A DNA stretch of 64,000 nucleotides from Actinoplanes nipponensis (GTDB lineage: Bacteria; Actinomycetota; Actinomycetes; Mycobacteriales; Micromonosporaceae). A program made the translations under genes and the position numbers. Positions 34,641 to 42,679 of the stretch are shown in pieces. The notes beneath the pieces were generated by a model. The model ran no database searches and was not told the origin of the DNA. It saw nothing but the letters and a program-made list of their open reading frames with translations. Each line of letters starts with the position of its first letter. The first letter of the stretch is position 1. The DNA lies in NCBI RefSeq assembly GCF_016862275.1, contig NZ_BOMQ01000053.1, positions 1-64,000 on the forward strand. The letters are read 5' to 3'.

Positions 34641-34661
34641 CCGTTAGCCTCGGCTTAACGG
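34641..34661 (+). promoter_or_regulatory. Inverted repeat over the likely -10 of the hybrid kinase gene
   Basis: CCGTTAGCC and GGCTTAACGG form an imperfect inverted repeat (one extra base). TAGCCT (34645-34650) inside it could be the -10, giving a short leader with a G-rich ribosome site before the GTG at 34674. It could be an operator or simply a hairpin after pepN. Confidence 0.35.
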
Positions 34662-34673
34662 GGGTGGGGGCTG

Positions 34674-36221
34674 GTGGAGTGGTCCGAGGAGCTGTCCAGT
34701 GGTCTGCTGCAGGCCGCGCCGGACGCGATCCTGGTGATGGACGAGGGCTACATCGTCCTGGTCAACGACCGCGCCGAGGACGTCTTCGGCTGGCCCCGCG
34801 GTGAGATGCTGGGCCGCCGGGCCGACATGCTGCTGGTGGACGCCGGACGGGTGCCCGAGCTGGCGGAGCTGCGCCGCGACGCCGACGACCGGGGCACCCG
34901 CACCAGCCTGATGGGCACCCTGGCCCTGCAGGCGCGCCGCCGCAACGGCACGTCGTTCCCGGCCGAGGCCTCGCTGTCCCGGGTGCAGACCCCGCACGGC
35001 CGCCTCACGGTCGCCGTGGTCCGGGACATGACCGAGCGGCAGCGGCTGCAGGCCGAGGCCGACCGCCAGCGCGGCGAGGTGCAGGAACACCGCAGTCAGC
35101 GGCTGGAGGCGCTGGGCCAGCTCGCGGGCGGCATAGCCCACGACTTCAACAACATGCTCGGCGTGATCGTGAACTACGCCAACTTCGTGATCGAGGAGGC
35201 CGAGGCGCCGGAGCCCGATCTCCAGGCGATCGCCGCCGACGCCCGCCAAGTCATCCGGGCCGGCCAGCGCGGCACCGACCTGACCCACCAGCTGCTCAAG
35301 TTCGCCCGCCGCGAGGTGGTCCGCCCGCGGGTGCTCGACCTCAACGCGGTCCTGGCGGAGAACGCCGACCTGCTGCGCACCTCGACCGGCGACCGGATCA
35401 CGCTGATCATCCGGCCGGCCGAGAAGCTGCCGCCGGTCACCTGCGATCCCGGGCAGATCGAGCAACTGCTGGTCAGCCTGGCGGCGAACGCCCGCGACGC
35501 GATGCCCGACGGCGGCAACCTGGTCATCGACACCGCCGGCGCCCGCCTGGAGGCCGGCGACCACGCCGACCTCGCGCCCGGCGACTACGTCCGCCTGCGG
35601 ATCTCCGACTCGGGGGCCGGCATGGCCGCCGACGTCGTCGAGCGGGCCTTCGAACCGTTCTTCACCACCAAGGCCAACGGCGAGGGCACCGGGCTGGGCC
35701 TGGCGACCGTCTACGGCATCGTCACCCAGGCCGGCGGGAGCGTCAGCCTGACCTCCGAGCCCGGTCTCGGCACGACGGTCACCGTGCTGCTGCCGGCCGG
35801 CGCCACCGAGGAGACCGTCGTCGCCGCGCCCGAGCCGGTCGCCACCGCCGGGCACGGCGAGACGCTGCTGGTCGTCGAGGACGAGGACGCGCTGCGGGAC
35901 GTGGCCGGCCGGATCCTGTCGGGCGCGGGGTACCACGTGCTCACGGCGGACGGCGGCACCCAGGCCCTGGAGCTCGCGGCGGTGCATGAGGGCGCCATCG
36001 ACCTGCTGGTCAGCGACGTGGTGATGCCCGGAATGCTGGGCAAGGAGCTCGCCGAGCGGCTGACCGACGTGCGGCCCGACACCCGCGTGCTCTACATGTC
36101 CGGCTACGCCCAGCCGGTGCTCGCCTCCCAGGGCACCCTGGATCCCGGGGTGGCGCTGCTGGAGAAGCCGTTCACCGCCGCCGCGCTGCTCACCGCCGTT
36201 CGGCGCCGCCTCGACGGCTGA
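34674..36221 (+). CDS. Hybrid histidine kinase: PAS-HisKA-HATPase-receiver
   Basis: A 515-aa soluble sensor kinase. PAS (about 8-120, LLQAAPDAILVMDEGYIVLVN), HisKA with the phospho-His in LAGGIAHDFNNMLG (near 155), HATPase (about 250-385, N box SLAANARDAMPDGG, G boxes SDSGAGM and GTGLGLATV) and a C-terminal receiver (about 395-515, acidic pocket VVEDED, Asp in LLVSDVVMPGM, Lys in LLEKPF). No membrane segment is present, so it senses a cytoplasmic signal. There is no response regulator next to it. The receiver without an output domain suggests a phosphorelay or self-control. GTG start with a G-rich site upstream. Confidence 0.92.
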   Translation: MEWSEELSSGLLQAAPDAILVMDEGYIVLVNDRAEDVFGWPRGEMLGRRADMLLVDAGRVPELAELRRDADDRGTRTSLMGTLALQARRRNGTSFPAEASLSRVQTPHGRLTVAVVRDMTERQRLQAEADRQRGEVQEHRSQRLEALGQLAGGIAHDFNNMLGVIVNYANFVIEEAEAPEPDLQAIAADARQVIRAGQRGTDLTHQLLKFARREVVRPRVLDLNAVLAENADLLRTSTGDRITLIIRPAEKLPPVTCDPGQIEQLLVSLAANARDAMPDGGNLVIDTAGARLEAGDHADLAPGDYVRLRISDSGAGMAADVVERAFEPFFTTKANGEGTGLGLATVYGIVTQAGGSVSLTSEPGLGTTVTVLLPAGATEETVVAAPEPVATAGHGETLLVVEDEDALRDVAGRILSGAGYHVLTADGGTQALELAAVHEGAIDLLVSDVVMPGMLGKELAERLTDVRPDTRVLYMSGYAQPVLASQGTLDPGVALLEKPFTAAALLTAVRRRLDG

Positions 36222-36223
36222 TC

Positions 36224-36229
36224 TAGGAT
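36224..36229 (+). promoter_or_regulatory. -10 element (TAGGAT) of nadD
   Basis: TAGGAT ends 7 bases before the ATG at 36237 and begins 3 bases after the kinase stop codon. It predicts a leaderless nadD mRNA. Confidence 0.6.
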
Positions 36230-36236
36230 TCGCCGG

Positions 36237-36836
36237 ATGCGGGAGCGGCGACGGATCGGGATCATGGGCGGCACCTTCGACCCGATCCACCACGGTCACC
36301 TGGTGGCGGCGAGCGAGGTGCAGAGCCGCTTCGGGCTCGACGAGGTGGTCTTCGTGCCGACCGGGCAGCCCTGGCAGAAGGGCCCGGTGAGCCCGGCCGA
36401 GGACCGCTACCTGATGACGGTGATCGCGACCGCCTCCAACCCGCACTTCCAGGTCAGCCGGGCCGACATCGACCGCGACGGGCCGACGTACACCGTCGAC
36501 ACCCTGCGGGACCTGAACGCGGTGTTCGGCGCCACGGCCGACCTGTTCTTCATCACCGGCGCGGACGCGCTCGCGAAGATCCTCTCTTGGAAGGACGCCC
36601 TCGAGATGCTCTCGCTGGCCCACTTCGTGGGGGTCACCCGGCCGGGCTTCGAGCTCTCCGACGCGCACCTGCCGGCCGACACGGTCACCCTGGTGGAGGT
36701 GCCGGCGATGGCGATCTCGTCGAGCGCCTGCCGGGAGCGGGTCGCCGAGGGTCAGCCGGTCTGGTATCTCGTACCCGATGGTGTGGTGCAGTACATCGCA
36801 AAGCGGGGACTTTATCGGGGCGAGAGTCCGGTTTAG
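36237..36836 (+). CDS. nadD: Nicotinate-nucleotide adenylyltransferase
   Basis: A 199-aa enzyme making deamido-NAD from nicotinate mononucleotide and ATP. The nucleotidyl-transferase signature GGTFDPIHHGH (residues about 10-20) and the C-terminal SSSACRERVAEGQPVWYLVPDGVVQYI segment (an ISSTxIR equivalent) are present. The order nadD-rsfS-histidine phosphatase-degV-comEA-comEC-holA matches Mycobacterium. ATG start without ribosome site; the -10 lies 7 bases upstream. Confidence 0.95.
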   Translation: MRERRRIGIMGGTFDPIHHGHLVAASEVQSRFGLDEVVFVPTGQPWQKGPVSPAEDRYLMTVIATASNPHFQVSRADIDRDGPTYTVDTLRDLNAVFGATADLFFITGADALAKILSWKDALEMLSLAHFVGVTRPGFELSDAHLPADTVTLVEVPAMAISSSACRERVAEGQPVWYLVPDGVVQYIAKRGLYRGESPV

Positions 36837-36859
36837 GGCTATTCATCCGGGTAGAGATG

Positions 36860-36873
36860 TCATACCGGTATGA
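36860..36873. promoter_or_regulatory. Perfect 14-bp palindrome upstream of rsfS
   Basis: TCATACCGGTATGA is a perfect palindrome at the -35 position of a likely rsfS promoter (AACTCT-like -10 at about 36883-36888). Its placement suits an operator for a dimeric regulator. A partial match, CCGGTATGAG, also occurs at 34631-34640 before the hybrid kinase gene. Confidence 0.45.
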
Positions 36874-36910
36874 GAGGCTGGTAACTCTGAAACCGAACGA
36901 GGGGAGACCG

Positions 36911-37312
36911 GTGCCCGTCACCGAACGCGCCCGCGAGCTCGCGCTGACCGCCGCGCAGGCCGCGGCCGACAAGAAGGCTCAGGACATCGTCCTGATCGAC
37001 GTCGCCGACCAGCTCTACATCACCGACGCTTTCGTCATCGCCTCGGCCGCCAACGAGCGCCAGGTCGGCTCGATCGTCGACGCCATCGAGGAAGCCCTGC
37101 TCAACCTGCCGGAGAAGGCCAAGCCCGTCCGTCGCGAGGGTGAGCGACAGGGCCGCTGGGTGCTGCTCGACTACATCGACGTCGTGATCCACATCCAGCA
37201 CGCCGAGGAGCGCGAGTTCTACGCCCTCGACAAGCTCTGGAAGGACTGCCCGACCATCGAGTTCGTCGACCGCGACCTGGCCGAGGCGGATGCCTCGTCC
37301 GGCGCGGCATGA
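36911..37312 (+). CDS. rsfS: Ribosomal silencing factor RsfS
   Basis: A 133-aa protein of the RsfS/YbeB/Iojap family that binds L14 and blocks subunit joining under starvation. The core reads DIVLIDVADQLYITDAFVIASAANERQVGSIVDAIEE, then GRWVLLDYIDVVIHI and REFYALDKLWKD. The GTG at 36911 follows AGGGGAG. It is preceded by a palindrome and an apparent promoter of its own. Its TGA overlaps the ATG of the phosphatase gene. Confidence 0.95.
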   Translation: MPVTERARELALTAAQAAADKKAQDIVLIDVADQLYITDAFVIASAANERQVGSIVDAIEEALLNLPEKAKPVRREGERQGRWVLLDYIDVVIHIQHAEEREFYALDKLWKDCPTIEFVDRDLAEADASSGAA

Positions 37313-37944
37313 CCACTCGGCTCATCGTCTGGCGGCACGGCAACACGGACTGGAACGCGACGCACCGCGTCCAGGGCCAGACCGACGTGCCGCTCAACGA
37401 CCTCGGCCGGCAGCAGGCCGTCGACGCCGCCGAGCTGCTGGTCCGGCTGCGCCCCACCGCTCTGGTGGCCAGCGACCTGAGCCGGGCGGCCGACACCGCG
37501 GCGGCGCTGGCCGCGCTGACCGGCCTCTCGGTGACATACGACGAGCGGCTGCGGGAGCGCTCGTTCGGGCAGTGGCAGGGCCTGACCATGACGAAGGTGG
37601 CCGTGACCCGGCCGGTGGAGTATGCCCGCTGGGTGGCCGGCGCCGACGTCGTCGGCGGCGACGTGGAGACCCTGGACGACCTCGGCAAGCGCGTCGCCGA
37701 GGGCCTCCAGGACGCGGCCGACCTCGTGTCGCCCGGCGGCACCGTCGTCGTCGCCACCCACGGCGGTTCGGCCCGCTCGGGCATCGGGCAGCTGCTCGGC
37801 TGGCCGCGCGAGCAGCTGCGCACGCTGCGCGCCCTGCAGAACTGCCACTGGGCCGAGCTGACCCACGACGACGAACGCGGCTGGCAGCTCGGCAGCTACA
37901 ACGTGGGCCCGTTCGGCGAGCGCCCCGTCCCGCCGCCGGTTTGA
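37309..37944 (+). CDS. Histidine phosphatase family protein (possible GpgP-like)
   Basis: A 211-aa phosphoglycerate-mutase-type phosphatase. The catalytic motif reads VWRHGNTDWN (phospho-His in RHG), the acid residue region LRERSFGQWQG, and the second His in VVVATHGGSARS. Coupled to rsfS by an ATGA overlap. In Mycobacterium the gene in this place is glucosyl-3-phosphoglycerate phosphatase (GpgP), so that substrate is a candidate, but family members vary widely and position alone does not settle it. Confidence 0.85.
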   Translation: MTTRLIVWRHGNTDWNATHRVQGQTDVPLNDLGRQQAVDAAELLVRLRPTALVASDLSRAADTAAALAALTGLSVTYDERLRERSFGQWQGLTMTKVAVTRPVEYARWVAGADVVGGDVETLDDLGKRVAEGLQDAADLVSPGGTVVVATHGGSARSGIGQLLGWPREQLRTLRALQNCHWAELTHDDERGWQLGSYNVGPFGERPVPPPV

Positions 37945-37991
37945 TCTCGGTGCGGGGAACGGCCGGGGCGCCGGGTAGCGTCCAACGCACC

Positions 37992-38378
37992 ATGACTATC
38001 CGACGCCTCAGCCTGCCTCTGCTCGTCGCCCTGGCCCTCGCCGGCTGCGCCAACGGCACCGCTGACCCCGCCGGCGGGCCCGCCTCCGCCGCGCCGCCCC
38101 CGGCCTCGCCGTCGGCCGACCCCGGCTCGGCGGCCCCGTCACCCTCGGCCTCGTCGCCGGCGACCGGCGTGGTCACGCTCACCGGCGTGATCACCGCCGG
38201 CGTCGAGCCGAACTGCCTCCTCCTCGACGACCACCTGCTGATCATCAACGATGACAAGCAGCGCGCCGCGGCCCGGGCCGGCGCCACGGTCACCGTCACC
38301 GGCCGCGCCGAACCGGGCATGATGACCACCTGCCAGCAGGGCACGCCGTTCGTCGTCGCCACCCTCCGGGCAAACTAG
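37992..38378 (+). CDS. Small lipoprotein
   Basis: A 128-aa protein: signal peptide with lipobox LALAGC (Cys18), a Pro/Ala/Ser linker (about 19-60), and a compact domain of about 65 residues (VVTLTGVITAGVEPNCLLLDDHLLIINDD...GRAEPGMMTTCQQG) with two cysteines, resembling small OB-like or beta-barrel folds. TAGCGT (37976-37981) lies 10 bases before the ATG, so the mRNA leader would be only about 3 nt. Function unknown. Confidence 0.8.
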   Translation: MTIRRLSLPLLVALALAGCANGTADPAGGPASAAPPPASPSADPGSAAPSPSASSPATGVVTLTGVITAGVEPNCLLLDDHLLIINDDKQRAAARAGATVTVTGRAEPGMMTTCQQGTPFVVATLRAN

Positions 38379-38390
38379 GCCACCATCGGC

Positions 38391-38396
38391 TACGGT
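38391..38396 (+). promoter_or_regulatory. -10 element (TACGGT) of degV
   Basis: TACGGT ends 6 bases before the ATG at 38403, and no ribosome site is present. Confidence 0.55.
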
Positions 38397-38402
38397 GCCC
38401 GC

Positions 38403-39251
38403 ATGCCCGTCGCGGTCGTCACCGACTCCACCGCGTACCTGCCGTCCGAGCTGAGCGGGACGTACGACCTCACCGTCGTCCCGCTCACCGTCGTCATCAA
38501 CGGCGACGAAGGCCTGGAGGGCGCCGAGATATCACCGGCCGACGTGGCCCGGGCGCTGGGCCAGCGGCGGGTCGCCGTCAGCACGTCCCGGCCGGCCCCC
38601 GAACAGTTCGTGGCCGCGTACCGCCGGCTCCTCGACGCCGGTGCGGACGGCATCGTCTCCGTGCACCTGTCCGCCCGGCTCTCCGGCACCTACGACGCGG
38701 CCGCGCTGGCCGCCGCCGAGATCGGACCGCGGGTCCAGGTCGTGGACAGCGGCACGACCGCGATGGGCCTGGGCTTCGTCGCCCTGGGGGCCAGCACGCG
38801 GGCCGGCGAGGGCGCCACGCTGGAAGCGGTACGCCAGGCCGCGGTCGACCATTCCGCCCAGGTCAGCACGCTGTTCTACGTCGACACCCTGGAGTTCCTG
38901 CGCCGCGGCGGGCGGATCGGCGCGGCGTCGGCGCTGCTCGGCACCGCCCTGTCGGTCAAGCCGATCCTGCACATGGTCGACGGGGCGATCGTCGTCCGCG
39001 ACAAGGTCCGCACGGCCGGGCGGGCCCTCGCCCGGCTGGTGGACCTCACGGTCGAGGCGTCCGGGGACGGCGCGGTGGACATCGCCGTGCACCACCTGGG
39101 CGCGGCCGACCGGGCGGCGGCGCTGGCCGACGCGGTGACGATGCGCCTCGGCGACCGGCTGCGGGACTGCTACATCACCGAGATCGGGGCGGTGGTCGCC
39201 GCCCACGTGGGGCCGGGCGTGGCCGGCGTCGTGGTGCACCGGCGCGGCTGA
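38403..39251 (+). CDS. DegV family fatty-acid-binding protein
   Basis: A 282-aa DegV protein. VAVVTDSTAYLP at the N-terminus, VSTSRPAPEQF, IVSVHLSARLSGTYDAA and FYVDTLEFLRRGGRIG are the family landmarks. DegV/FakB proteins bind a fatty acid and can present it to a fatty-acid kinase, but no FakA-like kinase is encoded here. The position between the rsfS cluster and comEA matches Mycobacterium. Confidence 0.9.
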   Translation: MPVAVVTDSTAYLPSELSGTYDLTVVPLTVVINGDEGLEGAEISPADVARALGQRRVAVSTSRPAPEQFVAAYRRLLDAGADGIVSVHLSARLSGTYDAAALAAAEIGPRVQVVDSGTTAMGLGFVALGASTRAGEGATLEAVRQAAVDHSAQVSTLFYVDTLEFLRRGGRIGAASALLGTALSVKPILHMVDGAIVVRDKVRTAGRALARLVDLTVEASGDGAVDIAVHHLGAADRAAALADAVTMRLGDRLRDCYITEIGAVVAAHVGPGVAGVVVHRRG

Positions 39252-39263
39252 GGGGCGCCGCTC

Positions 39264-40343
39264 TCACGGCTGCTCGGTGGGCTTGGGCCAGGACTCGCCG
39301 CGCCAGCGCGGCGGGGTGAGCTGTACCTCGGTCAGGTGCGGCACGACCTCCCGCCAGGGCCGGACCGCCTCGCCGACCTGCACCTCGTCCGCCACCGGCA
39401 GCAGCGCCGGCCCGTCCTGCGGCCACAACGCCCGGGTGCGCCCGTCGTCGGCGACCAGCAGCTCGGCGGCCAGCGGCAACTGCTCCGCCTGGCGCGCGTA
39501 CTCCCGGCCGGCGAACAGGCCCTGCGCCCGCCGCACACAGATCTCGTAGGGCGAGCCCGGCGCCGCCCTGTACGGCACCGTGCGGCCGTCGGCGTCGCTC
39601 ACGTAGGCCATCGGGGTGATCGCCCGCGGCGACGCCAGATAGACGGCCTCAGCCTGCGCGAACAGCCCCGGCAGATGATCGCTGTAGTCGGCGGTGACCA
39701 GCAGCGTGCCGCGATCGGGCGCGAACGCCACCGGCTCGCCCCCGACCTGCCCGGCGAGCCCGGCGAGCCACCCGTCGAGCAGCAGGTGCGAGGTCCAGTA
39801 CGCGTCCCCGTCGTCGACGAACTGCACCACGACCGGCTCGGTGGCCTTGCCCAGCAGCGTGGCGGCGCTCAGGTTGGCCCGCGCGGCGGCGAACACCTCC
39901 TCGGCGTCGACGCCCCAGCCGTTCTCGACGGACACGTAGGTCATCGTCTCGGGATGGTCCACCACCACGAACTCGGCCAGGAAGGGCAGCGCGGGCCGGC
40001 TCAGCGGCGTGCCGACGTCCGCCGGCGTGATGGCGCTGCGCAGCACCGGCCGCAACAACGGACGGGCCGCGTGCCAGTCCACCGGCAGCCCGGGGTTGCG
40101 GAGAAAACCCTCGACGAACCGGTCGACCCGCCGCCGGTGCTCCCGGCGCCCGCGCCGCCCCCGGGACCGCTGGACGAGCAGGCCGTCCAGCTGAAGGACA
40201 CTCGGCACGTCGTCACCGGGAGGGGTGAACCGAACCGAGAAAGTAGCCGAGTGGTACCGGGCGTCGGCGAACCCGGCCCGGCGCAGCCGTCTGATGACCT
40301 GGCTGGCCAGCCGTGCCCGGGCGACCCTGCGGAAAAAACCCAC
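39264..40343 (-). CDS. DUF1444-like hypothetical protein
   Basis: A 359-aa soluble protein with a basic N-terminus (MGFFRRVARARLASQVIRRLRRAG). A middle region (LAEFVVVDHPETMTYVSVENGWGVDAEEVFAAARANL) recalls the DUF1444/YtpQ family, whose role is unknown; the match is by eye only. The GTG at 40343 has a strong AAGGAGG site. It lies 44 bp downstream of the PrmC-like gene on the same strand and is probably cotranscribed with it. Confidence 0.7.
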   Translation of the reverse strand: MGFFRRVARARLASQVIRRLRRAGFADARYHSATFSVRFTPPGDDVPSVLQLDGLLVQRSRGRRGRREHRRRVDRFVEGFLRNPGLPVDWHAARPLLRPVLRSAITPADVGTPLSRPALPFLAEFVVVDHPETMTYVSVENGWGVDAEEVFAAARANLSAATLLGKATEPVVVQFVDDGDAYWTSHLLLDGWLAGLAGQVGGEPVAFAPDRGTLLVTADYSDHLPGLFAQAEAVYLASPRAITPMAYVSDADGRTVPYRAAPGSPYEICVRRAQGLFAGREYARQAEQLPLAAELLVADDGRTRALWPQDGPALLPVADEVQVGEAVRPWREVVPHLTEVQLTPPRWRGESWPKPTEQP

Positions 40344-40387
40344 GCGCAGTGCCTCCTTGCTCTGCCCCCCGGCATCGGCCGCTGACC

Positions 40388-41191
40388 CTATCGCAGCGCG
40401 GTGACCCCTGGAAGCTCCCGCCGCCGGCCGGTGACGGCTCTCGCGTCCAGGTCCTCATCCTCGACGACGGCGGCAACCAGGCCGGCGGCGCGGACGGCGG
40501 CGAGGGCGGGACCCGTCTGGGCCTCGGTGATCTCGGAAAGCAGCAGCCCGCCGGGGGCGAGCCACTCGGCGGCGCCCGCCACGACCGCGCGGAAGACATC
40601 GAGTCCGTCGGGACCGCCGTCCAGGGCGGTGCGCGGCTCGTGCAGGCGGGCCTCGGCGGGAAGCAGCGGGATGTGCTCGGTGGCGACGTAGGGGACGTTG
40701 GCCAGCAGGACGTCCACGCGACCGCGGAGGGCGTCGGGGAGGGCCGCGAAGAGGTCGCCCTGGAACACGTCCCGGCCGAGGTTGTCGCGGGCGCAGGCGA
40801 CGGCCACGGAGTCGCTGTCGGCGGCCAGGAGGCGGATGGCGGGGGCTTTCTCGCGAACGGCGAGACCGAGCGCGCCGGAACCGCAGCAGAGATCGACCAC
40901 TGTGCCGGCGTTGCCGGCCCCGTCGATCTCGGCCACGGCGGTGCGTACGAGAAGCTCGCTGCGGACCCGGGGGACGAAGACGCCGGGGCGCAGGCGGACC
41001 CGGACACCGCAGAAGTCGGCGAAGCCCACGACCTGTTCCAGAGGCTCGCCCAGGGCGCGGCGATCGACCAGCGTGCGGAGATGGGCCGAATCCGTGGCCG
41101 CCGCGCTGAGCACGGCGGCCTCGTCCTCGGCGAAGACGCAGCCGGCGGCGCGCAGCCGGATGATCGTCTCGGTCAGGTCGGTAACTGTCAC
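40388..41191 (-). CDS. PrmC/HemK-related methyltransferase with NVPY motif
   Basis: A 267-aa SAM-dependent methyltransferase. The SAM-binding loop is VVDLCCGSGALGLAV and the catalytic motif is LLANVPYVATE, where Asn-Val-Pro-Tyr replaces the NPPY of PrmC. This variant is known as the TIGR03704 group, a second HemK-like enzyme with unknown substrate. True PrmC, usually beside prfA, is not in this window. The GTG at 41191 is preceded by GACCAT at 6 bases. It is divergent from comEA. Confidence 0.85.
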   Translation of the reverse strand: MTVTDLTETIIRLRAAGCVFAEDEAAVLSAAATDSAHLRTLVDRRALGEPLEQVVGFADFCGVRVRLRPGVFVPRVRSELLVRTAVAEIDGAGNAGTVVDLCCGSGALGLAVREKAPAIRLLAADSDSVAVACARDNLGRDVFQGDLFAALPDALRGRVDVLLANVPYVATEHIPLLPAEARLHEPRTALDGGPDGLDVFRAVVAGAAEWLAPGGLLLSEITEAQTGPALAAVRAAGLVAAVVEDEDLDARAVTGRRRELPGVTALR

Positions 41192-41230
41192 GACGCCATG
41201 GTCCAGGACGGTGGGGTGGACGGGTAGCGG

Positions 41231-41256
41231 TTATCCACAGGGCCTGGTTGTCCACA
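41231..41256 (+). promoter_or_regulatory. Pair of DnaA-box-like sequences upstream of comEA
   Basis: TTATCCACA (41231-41239) and TTGTCCACA (41248-41256), both consensus DnaA boxes, same orientation and 8 bases apart. This is the same arrangement as at 792-817 before valS. They lie between the divergent PrmC-like and comEA genes, 31 bp upstream of the comEA -10. Confidence 0.65.
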
Positions 41257-41287
41257 GGGGGTGGAGCGGGGGAGGGGGTGGAGGTCT

Positions 41288-41293
41288 TAATTT
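41288..41293 (+). promoter_or_regulatory. -10 element (TAATTT) of comEA
   Basis: TAATTT, an AT-rich island in GC-rich DNA, ends 6 bases before the GTG at 41300. Confidence 0.6.
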
Positions 41294-41299
41294 CGGCCG

Positions 41300-42679
41300 G
41301 TGCTTGAGGCGAGGAAGTCCGACGATGTGAGGGCCAGGTTGCGGACGGTGGCCGCTCCGGTGCGTGCCCGGGCGGCTTTTCGGGCGGGTGAGGGGTGGCC
41401 TGCGGGGTCGCCGTGGGCTGTGCCGCCGGGCGGGTTGGTGGGCGGCTCCGGTGGCCTGGGGGATGCTGCGTCCGTGGTGCCTTCGCGCGGGGTGCCTTCG
41501 CCGGTTGGGCCTTCCTCTGTGCCTGCTGAGGTTCCGGTGTTTGTCGCTGGTGAGGCTGGGGCTGCGGTTCCGCCTTCGGCGTCGTGGGCCGTGTTGCCTG
41601 CTCCCGGTGTGGATCCGCCGCCGGGGCCGGCCGCTTCGTCCGGCCGGACGGCTGGTTCCTTCCCTCTGCCCTGGGATTCCGCCGGGCCGGGCCGTGGGGG
41701 TGATGCCGGGGCGGCGGGCGGCTGGCCGGTGCCGGGTGGGCCACCGCTCTCCTGGGCCGATCTGCTGCCCGGCTGGCCGGACGATCTGACGCTGGAGCCC
41801 AACGAGTCCCGCGATCCGTCCGCCCCCACGCAGCCTTCGCCACCCACCACCCCTGCGGCTGAGGAACTGGCCACCCGGCCACCTTGGGGTCCCGCCACAC
41901 CCGTCCCTCTCGCTCCGGCTGCCTACGACGAGGAGGAACAGCCCCTCAGCGGAGCGGGCGCGTTCGACAGTGCTCCCCGTACCCGGTTCGGCGCGTTCGA
42001 TCCGGGGCGCCGAGGGGTGCGGGCGCTCGCCGCGGTCGCGGTGTTCGTCGTCGTGATCGCGGCGTTCCTGGCCTGGCGCGCCCGCCCGCGGGTGGATCCG
42101 GTCGTGCCGCCGGGTCTCGATCCCGCCGCGGCTGATGCCGCACTGACCGGCGGGCCGGGTTCGACCGGAAAGCGGGCGGGCGGAGTCCCCGCCGCCGGTG
42201 GCCCGGCGGCTGGTGCGCCGGCCGCGCCCGGGGTGACGCCGTCCGCCGTCGTGGTGGCCGTCGGCGGCAAGGTCCGCAAGCCGGGTCTGGTCGAGCTGCC
42301 GCCCGGCGCCCGCGTCGCGGACGCCTTGCGGGCGGCCGGCGGCGCGGGCCCGGGCGTGGATGTCGCACCGCTCAACCTGGCCCGCAAGGTCACCGACGGC
42401 GAACTCATCATGGTCGGCGTCACCCCGCCGCCGGGTGCCGCCCCGACAGCCGCCGCTGGTGCCGCGGCGCCCGGTCAGCCCGGGGCCGGCCTGGTCAACC
42501 TGAACACGGCGACCCTGGCCGAGCTGGACACCCTGCCCGGGGTGGGGCCGGTCCTGGCCCAGCGGATCCTGGACGCGCGCGACGCCCAGGGCGGGTTCAA
42601 GGCGGTCAGCGACCTGCGCAACGTGAGCGGCATCGGCGCGTCCCGCTACGAACAACTCAAGGATCTGGTGACCGTGTGA
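41300..42679 (+). CDS. comEA: ComEA-like DNA-binding protein
   Basis: A 459-aa protein. About 1-235 is a Pro/Gly/Ala-rich cytoplasmic region, unusually long for ComEA. One membrane helix follows (about 242-262), then a Gly/Ala/Pro linker, an SLBB domain (about 315-375, VAVGGKVRKPGLVELPPGARVADALRAAGG) and paired helix-hairpin-helix motifs at the end (about 398-459, VNLNTATLAELDTLPGVGPVLAQRIL). ComEA binds incoming DNA outside the membrane and hands it to ComEC. The GTG start is supported by the -10 and the GTGA overlap downstream with comEC. Confidence 0.9.
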   Translation: MLEARKSDDVRARLRTVAAPVRARAAFRAGEGWPAGSPWAVPPGGLVGGSGGLGDAASVVPSRGVPSPVGPSSVPAEVPVFVAGEAGAAVPPSASWAVLPAPGVDPPPGPAASSGRTAGSFPLPWDSAGPGRGGDAGAAGGWPVPGGPPLSWADLLPGWPDDLTLEPNESRDPSAPTQPSPPTTPAAEELATRPPWGPATPVPLAPAAYDEEEQPLSGAGAFDSAPRTRFGAFDPGRRGVRALAAVAVFVVVIAAFLAWRARPRVDPVVPPGLDPAAADAALTGGPGSTGKRAGGVPAAGGPAAGAPAAPGVTPSAVVVAVGGKVRKPGLVELPPGARVADALRAAGGAGPGVDVAPLNLARKVTDGELIMVGVTPPPGAAPTAAAGAAAPGQPGAGLVNLNTATLAELDTLPGVGPVLAQRILDARDAQGGFKAVSDLRNVSGIGASRYEQLKDLVTV

